Positions 4,752 through 8,699 of a stretch of DNA of 8,699 bases are shown piece after piece. The stretch covers positions 1 to 8,699 of the forward strand of contig JBGTMJ010000054.1 of assembly GCA_041743655.1 (NCBI GenBank). The letters run 5' to 3'. Numbering within the stretch: position 1 is the first letter of the stretch; every line of letters begins with the position of its first letter. The notes under the pieces were generated by a model. It searched no databases. It was not told the origin of the DNA and saw only the letters and a list, made by a program, of their open reading frames with translations. This DNA comes from JARIHD01 sp041743655 (lineage in GTDB: Bacteria; Patescibacteriota; Saccharimonadia; Saccharimonadales; UBA4665). Both the position numbers and the translations under genes were made by a program.

Positions 4752-5642
4752 ATGCTTACGAAAAAAGCCATTTTATTGTGTACATTAATCTTGGGTTGTC
4801 TTTTCACCTTACTGCCTGCGAGTTCGGTTGGCGCAGCTTCTAGCGGAATCACCATATCTCCTACCTCTGTTGATCAACAAATAAGCCCTGGGGCGAACTA
4901 TAGCGGCGAGGTGCAAATACTAAACAAGGGAGATAGTGATTACGCATATAAAGTGTATGTAGCACCCTACAACGTTACTGACGAAGAATACAGGCCCGAT
5001 TTTTCTCCACTGCCTGGCGCTCCTGACCTTGCAAGCTGGTTTAGCTTTTCGAGAACCAGTGGGCATCTTAAGACTGGTGCTTACGAACTAGTTAAGTATG
5101 TAGTGGATGTGCCGAAAAATACAAAGCCCGGCAGTTACTATGCGGTGATATTTGTTGAAACTCAAGATAAGCCCACTAATGGTGTAATAGCCCAAAAGAG
5201 AGTGGGGACAGTACTCTATATACGAGCGGCGGGCAAAGCCGTAGAAGAAGGCAAAATTGACGCTTGGAGCGTACCCTGGCTGCAGAGGGACCCCCTCACC
5301 ATGACGCTCAAAATGACAAATAGTGGTACCGTGCACTATAGGGCACGTGTAAACACGACTGTCAGTGACTTCTTCGGTGGTTCAACGTACAAGTTTGACC
5401 AGCATCCGGCAATTCTACCCTTCAAGCTTCGTAGAATTGATATTCCCTGGCAGAATGGAGCAAAATTCGGTCTATTTAGGATCAATGGTACAGTTCAGTA
5501 TCTTGGCCAGACACACACCTTACCAACGCAATACGTTCTTGTAGCTAACACGCCTATGCGTATAGGTATGTTAAGCGCCTTGCTGGCCTTTGCGCTAACG
5601 ATGATTATGTTCGGCAAAAAAGTGCGGCGTGCGGAAAAGTAG
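4752..5642 (+). CDS. DUF916-like surface protein (WxL-interacting type) with C-terminal membrane anchor
   Basis: The product has 296 residues. A signal peptide spans about 1-29 (MLTKKA, hydrophobic core, VGAA). An Ig-like domain spans about 31-160, beginning GITISPTSVDQQISPG and including TKPGSYYAVIFVET, phrases typical of the DUF916 / WxL-binding N-terminal domain. A second beta domain covers about 168-262, followed by a membrane helix at about 270-288 and a short basic tail (KKVRRAEK). The order matches Gram-positive WxL-interacting proteins (DUF916-DUF3324-TM), which hold WxL proteins at the cell wall; the second domain is DUF3324-like by position only. The gene is followed in the same direction, after a gap of about 160 bases, by a WxL-like secreted protein gene, which supports this role. 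A GGGG stretch 13-16 bases upstream is a weak ribosome site. Confidence 0.82.
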   Translation: MLTKKAILLCTLILGCLFTLLPASSVGAASSGITISPTSVDQQISPGANYSGEVQILNKGDSDYAYKVYVAPYNVTDEEYRPDFSPLPGAPDLASWFSFSRTSGHLKTGAYELVKYVVDVPKNTKPGSYYAVIFVETQDKPTNGVIAQKRVGTVLYIRAAGKAVEEGKIDAWSVPWLQRDPLTMTLKMTNSGTVHYRARVNTTVSDFFGGSTYKFDQHPAILPFKLRRIDIPWQNGAKFGLFRINGTVQYLGQTHTLPTQYVLVANTPMRIGMLSALLAFALTMIMFGKKVRRAEK

Positions 5643-5804
5643 CACCTTTGCCCCTGCAAGAATTCCGTCTTTAGTCAGACATCCTAATAGAACGTTGGAG
5701 GTTACTCTTTTATCGAACGTCCTAACGGCTACTGGTGGTTGATACGGTTGCGTCACAAGTCGAAATCTGTAAAACTACCTTTTAGAAAGAGGGCAGCTAA
5801 ACAA

Positions 5805-6419
5805 ATGCTCAGACGACTAACCGCCATCATCGCTATTCTCTGCTGGATACCTTTGTATGTAGTAACAGTAGCTGCCGATACGACCGATACATCTACCTAT
5901 GGCAGTGGGTCTTATGGTGATTGTAATTATGGGTCCTGTACGCTGACTCTCGCTACCGGAGGTACAGTAAATTTAAACGTAACACCTACTGGCAGTGGTT
6001 TATGTACTGTCCAATCCAATGCGGTAACAGTCACCACGGATGACCCCAATGGTTACACCACCAATTTCAAGACAACTACGACCACCACTGCCCTGACAAG
6101 TGGCTCCGACACCATAGCAGCCTCTAGTGCAAACGAGAGCTCGCCAGCGACATTAGCCATGAACACCTGGGGCTACCGCGTTGACAGCACCAGTGGGTTT
6201 GGCGCTGGACCTACCAGCTCACAGACGAACGGCAGCGTGCCAAGCGTAACGTTTGCCGGTGTACCTGCCAGTAATCAGAGCTCTGATTTGATAAAGTCAT
6301 CATCAAGCGCCGCCAACCCCGGTGTTACTACTGATGTGTGGTACGGCGTATGCGCAAACTCCACCATTGTCCCCGGCACGTATACTGTCCAAGTTACCTA
6401 TACTGCCGTTACAAACTAA
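5805..6419 (+). CDS. WxL-like secreted surface protein
   Basis: From ATG 5805 the protein has 204 residues. It begins with a good signal peptide (MLRRLTAIIAILCW, cleavage near VAA-D). The mature protein is very rich in Thr, Ser and Gly. It carries phrases common in Patescibacteria surface proteins: TTDDPNGYTTNF, NTWGYRV, FAGVPASNQ, VWYGVCAN and the end GTYTVQVTYTAVTN. The last resembles the final strand of WxL domains, which bind the cell surface. It follows a DUF916-like gene, the usual WxL partner. The start is uncertain: GAGG lies 12 bases before ATG 5805, but the frame is open from 5691, TTG 5739 would add a basic 22-residue extension, and a perfect GGAGG at 5697-5701 has only ATC (5712) at usable distance. 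Confidence 0.8.
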   Translation: MLRRLTAIIAILCWIPLYVVTVAADTTDTSTYGSGSYGDCNYGSCTLTLATGGTVNLNVTPTGSGLCTVQSNAVTVTTDDPNGYTTNFKTTTTTTALTSGSDTIAASSANESSPATLAMNTWGYRVDSTSGFGAGPTSSQTNGSVPSVTFAGVPASNQSSDLIKSSSSAANPGVTTDVWYGVCANSTIVPGTYTVQVTYTAVTN

Positions 6420-6429
6420 CAACTACTAT

Positions 6430-6459
6430 TTGACTCCATACGCAGGTAATTAGTATTAT
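6430..6459 (+). promoter_or_regulatory. Promoter of the small Tat-like protein gene
   Basis: -35 TTGACT (6430-6435), an 18-bp spacer and -10 TATTAT (6454-6459), each 5/6 to consensus. Transcription would start near 6466, about 35 bases before the ATG at 6500. Confidence 0.6.
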
Positions 6460-6499
6460 TACCATAAGAACTTAAAAACAATAACTCAAGTGGGGCCAC

Positions 6500-6751
6500 A
6501 TGGACAACCTAAGTAAGATGATCAGTGACTTGTCACGTAAGAATGTGACACGTAAACAGTTTTTGGCGATTATGGGTGGAGGCTTCTTAAGTATGTTTGG
6601 AGTCTTCCGCTATCTGCAAGCTATTAATCTGCCTGATACGGATGTCGTTGATAATAAAGGAGCCTTTGGCGCAAGTGATTACGGTGGTGATTTAGAACGC
6701 CAATGGAAGAACCCTGCCACTACAAAAACTATACGCGTCGTATCACGCTAA
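6500..6751 (+). CDS. Small protein with Tat-like signal-anchor N-terminus
   Basis: The product has 83 residues. A polar N-terminus ends in SRKNVTRKQFLAIMGGGF (12-29), which has the layout of a twin-arginine signal (S/T-R-R-x-F-L-K), but the pair is R18-K19 rather than RR. A hydrophobic stretch follows to about residue 41. The tail is about 40 residues, with a Gly-rich GAFGASDYGG (54-63) and a basic C-terminus. With no room for a folded enzyme, the protein probably stays anchored by its N-terminus and exposes a short tail. A GGGG ribosome site lies five bases before the ATG, and a strong promoter precedes it. No function is recognised. It lies 80 bases after the WxL-like gene and converges on the downstream membrane protein gene. 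Confidence 0.75.
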   Translation: MDNLSKMISDLSRKNVTRKQFLAIMGGGFLSMFGVFRYLQAINLPDTDVVDNKGAFGASDYGGDLERQWKNPATTKTIRVVSR

Positions 6752-6790
6752 GTTTTCTGATGTATCGAGGATGAACGGCATGAGAAAGAG

Positions 6791-7294
6791 TTAGTGGCGA
6801 TGTTTGCCATGCTCCATTTTTCGCGCGCTACGACGTTGCGACCATAGAAATAGTAAGCTGATTAAAGCGCTTGCGCCGACAATAAAAGCTTGGGCCCGAT
6901 TGACTTGCTGCCAAAGCGCCAGGGACTGGGCCGTACTGCTTAATGTCGGAGTTAGTAGTGGCACTGCAAGCAATACACCAAGTACCGAAACACCCGTCGC
7001 TGGTAAGGCATTAATAATGACCCTTAACCGACCATGGACGCTAAAGAGCATAATAACTGCGGTTAATATGACAGGCAGAAATAGCATGGTCAAACGCAGC
7101 GTACTGGCACTCACCGAGCCCGCATCCGGTGCAATAAAATTAATAAGTGAGTCTGTATCGTTAGCAACAAACTCAACCAGTACGTAGCCAAGACAAAGAC
7201 TTAAAAAAACTAACGCTGCGTTAATACGCAACGTCACCAATAATAATACAGGTATAAGAAAAGCAGCAATAAGCAGTAGGTCGCTGGTTATCAT
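6791..7294 (-). CDS. Five-helix integral membrane protein, unknown function
   Basis: The protein has 167 residues, mostly hydrophobic. Predicted membrane segments lie at about 4-22, 25-43, 67-86, 92-115 and 134-152. Between the second and third is a short acidic loop (NDTDSLINFIAPDAG), and the C-terminus is basic and His-rich (RRSARKMEHGKHRH), probably cytoplasmic. No family motif is recognised; size and helix count loosely recall small scaffold-like membrane proteins such as CvpA, without a supporting motif. It lies 55 bases downstream of rimK on the same strand, so it could be the third gene of the rimB-rimK transcript, though an extended -10 element just upstream may give it its own promoter. 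No ribosome site is visible before the ATG. Confidence 0.75.
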   Translation of the reverse strand: MITSDLLLIAAFLIPVLLLVTLRINAALVFLSLCLGYVLVEFVANDTDSLINFIAPDAGSVSASTLRLTMLFLPVILTAVIMLFSVHGRLRVIINALPATGVSVLGVLLAVPLLTPTLSSTAQSLALWQQVNRAQAFIVGASALISLLFLWSQRRSARKMEHGKHRH

Positions 7295-7303
7295 GTCATA
7301 ATC

Positions 7304-7334
7304 ATGATAGCATGAGCGCGATTTAAAAGTTCAG
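7304..7334 (-). promoter_or_regulatory. Possible extended -10 promoter of the five-helix protein gene
   Basis: On the minus strand TGC-TATCAT (7304-7312) is an extended -10 element (hexamer 5/6). A poor -35 (CTGAAC, 7329-7334) lies 19 bp upstream. The -10 is nine bases from the ATG at 7294, so an mRNA with almost no leader is predicted. Confidence 0.3.
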
Positions 7335-7349
7335 TAGAACAGCGTCCGT

Positions 7350-8255
7350 TTACGCGCCTACTTTGTCCTTACGATTGCGCTGCTTGGCATTAAGCTCAAT
7401 ATACTCAATTATCTTAGCGGCAATGTTACGCTTGGTAAGTAATTCAGGTGTTTTAATGCTGGCAGAGGAATTAACTTCTAGGACCAGTGGTCCTCGGTCG
7501 CTGCGCATCATATCAACGCCACAAATAGGTAAGCCCATTGCTCTGGCCGCCTTTATAGCGACACGTTCTTCTTCGAGGCTCAACTTGACGGGTTTTCCAA
7601 CGCCACCCTGATGGGTATTGGAACGGAAGTCGTCGTCCAAGCTCTGTCGTTCTATGCTGGCAACTACCTGGCTGCCCACTACCAAAGCGCGGATATCCGA
7701 ACCGGCAGACTCCTTAACAAATTCTTGTACTAAAAAGCTCACGCCTTCCACATAGAAGGCCTGCATTACAGCTTTGGCGGCTTTACTGGTCTCGGCCAAT
7801 ACTACACCGTTGCCATGAGTACCACGGGCAACTTTAACGATCAGTGGTGCACCACCGGCTTTTTGCATAACATCCTCAATATCAGCGGTCTCGTAGGCAA
7901 AAACCGTCTTAGGAATGCCTACGCCAGCTTTAGCCAGTAGCTGATACGACCGTAATTTGTTACGTGAACGGTCGATAGCAATTGACTTGGCAGTCGTGTA
8001 CACGTCACGCATCTCGAATTGCCGCACCACCGCGCAACCATACTTGGTGTAAGACTGTGCGATACGCGGAATAATAGCGTCAAAACCCTCAAGCTCCTTA
8101 CCCTTGTAATAAACAACAGGATTCCCCCGCTCGATAGCCATGTAACACTTTGAATAATTAATGACTGTTGTCTCATGGCCACGTACAATTGCCTCTTCCT
8201 TAAGGCGTTTGGTTGTGTAGTTTAATGCGCCGCGCGACAGAATAGCTATTCTCAT
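7350..8255 (-). CDS. rimK: RimK-family ATP-grasp glutamate ligase
   Basis: At 301 residues it is almost exactly the length of E. coli RimK, which adds glutamates to the C-terminus of ribosomal protein S6. It aligns from the first residue (MRIAILSRG). Family landmarks are PRIAQSYTKYG (63-73), NKLRSYQLLAKAG (99-111), the ATP-binding lysine K141, the loop GTHGNG (145-150), QEFVKE (177-182), SDIRALVVG (186-194) and DDFRSNTHQGG (208-218). D248, E260 and N262 fall at the positions of the metal-binding residues of the E. coli enzyme. After E-V-N the sequence is SSASIKT, where the E. coli protein has ASPGLEG, so the loop following the metal site differs. The protein is cytoplasmic, ATP and Mg dependent, and its target here is unproven. 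The gene overlaps rimB by ATGA and has a strong ribosome site. Confidence 0.93.
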   Translation of the reverse strand: MRIAILSRGALNYTTKRLKEEAIVRGHETTVINYSKCYMAIERGNPVVYYKGKELEGFDAIIPRIAQSYTKYGCAVVRQFEMRDVYTTAKSIAIDRSRNKLRSYQLLAKAGVGIPKTVFAYETADIEDVMQKAGGAPLIVKVARGTHGNGVVLAETSKAAKAVMQAFYVEGVSFLVQEFVKESAGSDIRALVVGSQVVASIERQSLDDDFRSNTHQGGVGKPVKLSLEEERVAIKAARAMGLPICGVDMMRSDRGPLVLEVNSSASIKTPELLTKRNIAAKIIEYIELNAKQRNRKDKVGA

Positions 8256-8699
8256 ACCCGCTCACCTCCAATCATATTACTATCATCTTTCAGCAACTTC
8301 TCTGAACGCCCCTTGGCCGTAAGCGTGCTACCTTGTTTTACGTCTACAATAAATTTGCCTGATAACAGACTACGGCCAAGCAGTATAGGATACGTCTTGT
8401 TGCTGCGTTTAGCCAGTGTAAAAGTCCCACTCACCAAACGCCCTTTGATTCTAATAGATAGTTTAATGCGGTAACGTGTTTCGCTATGCCCAAATGAATT
8501 AGCTATACGTGCTTTGCTATATTCCCCTTTAGGAAAATATAGTCTCTTACCCGTGTAGAAGGGGCTACCTTGTTCAAACAGGCAAAATCGTAATCCATCG
8601 TCTCCCTCTAGCACATCCGAGGCCCAAATGGCCGACAAGTCAGCACCCGTATCTACCTTAGCGACTACGTCCGTAATGCCAAGCTTAGGAAAATCTACA
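8252..8699 (-). CDS. rimB: RimB-like retropepsin-fold protease, 5' end outside the window
   Basis: The frame is open to the right edge, so the N-terminus is missing; 148 residues are visible. The earliest in-frame start in the window (TTG 8638) falls inside the catalytic motif and is not the true start. Visible residues 15-22 read VDTGADLS, the D-T-G-A active site of retropepsin-like proteases, in the context typical of the family annotated as ATP-dependent zinc protease (PF05618). Near the C-terminus, LAKRSNKTYPILLGRSLL and GKFIVDV match the conserved end of that family. In Pseudomonas, RimB cleaves the polyglutamate tail made by RimK. Here the stop TGA overlaps the rimK ATG, showing translational coupling. 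The symbol rests on family and neighbourhood; only a short N-terminal piece should be missing. Confidence 0.88.
   Translation of the reverse strand, partial: VDFPKLGITDVVAKVDTGADLSAIWASDVLEGDDGLRFCLFEQGSPFYTGKRLYFPKGEYSKARIANSFGHSETRYRIKLSIRIKGRLVSGTFTLAKRSNKTYPILLGRSLLSGKFIVDVKQGSTLTAKGRSEKLLKDDSNMIGGERV
8262..8269 (-). promoter_or_regulatory. Strong ribosome binding site of rimK inside rimB
   Basis: Read on the minus strand, GGAGGTGA lies six bases before the rimK ATG (8253-8255), within the last codons of rimB. It is the best Shine-Dalgarno sequence in the window and fixes the rimK start. With the ATGA overlap it indicates coupled synthesis of ligase and protease. Confidence 0.85.

Noticed and set aside
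6752..6790. Terminator between the convergent small Tat-like gene and the five-helix protein gene
   Set aside because: No stable hairpin or T-tract was found in the 39-base gap.
6804..7187. 127-codon plus-strand frame opposite the five-helix membrane protein
   Set aside because: The minus frame shows five clean membrane segments; the plus frame has only mixed composition and no ribosome site.
7919..8188. Frames antisense or out of phase within rimK (also 7363-7611)
   Set aside because: rimK is unambiguous across its whole length, so these are shadows.
8252..8638. RimB read as a complete 128-residue protein starting at TTG 8638
   Set aside because: The frame stays open to the window edge, and the active-site motif VDTGAD lies just upstream of that TTG, so the gene is 5'-partial.

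Overview
The window looks like a chromosomal segment of a Candidate Phyla Radiation (Patescibacteria) bacterium, most likely Candidatus Saccharibacteria. This is an inference from four things. Small secreted or membrane-anchored proteins without enzymatic domains are dense. A Patescibacteria-style WxL-like surface protein (motifs NTWGYRV, FAGVP, GTYTVQVTYTAV) sits beside a DUF916-like membrane protein. AAA_14-type ATPases of the kind seen here are common in such genomes. UGA serves as an ordinary stop (at 601-603, and in the ATGA overlap at 8252-8255), which argues against the recoded SR1/Gracilibacteria groups. No database search was possible.

Layout. 1-1200 (minus): a secreted protein truncated by the left edge, with its own promoter, and a single-pass anchored extracytoplasmic protein. 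1289-2413 (plus): a two-membrane-segment protein carrying an Ig-like and a PKD-like domain, transcribed divergently. 2504-4149 (minus): an AAA_14/DUF4143-type ATPase, with a terminator downstream and a striking pair of tandem 26-bp palindromes over its promoter. 4150-4421: non-coding sequence with an 18-bp copy of the 3' end of the neighbouring tRNA gene. 4422-4498 (minus): tRNA-Lys(UUU), flanked by hairpins and followed by a terminator. 4752-6751 (plus): a DUF916-like membrane protein, a WxL-like secreted protein and a small protein with a Tat-like N-terminus. 6791-8699 (minus): a five-helix membrane protein, then RimK and a RimB-type protease cut by the right edge.

Functional reading. Two themes are well supported. 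The first is cell-surface architecture: the DUF916-like and WxL-like pair resembles a reduced form of the Firmicutes WxL/WxL-interacting-protein system, surrounded by other exported beta-rich proteins. The second is post-translational tailoring: RimK, a glutamate ligase related to the ribosomal protein S6 modifier, is translationally coupled to a RimB-like retropepsin-fold protease that would trim the tails.

The most unusual segment is 2504-4590. There an ATPase gene with a palindromic operator pair and an apparently leaderless mRNA sits between degenerate copies of the tRNA-Lys 3' end, the footprint expected of a tRNA-anchored accessory cassette. No integrase is present in the window.
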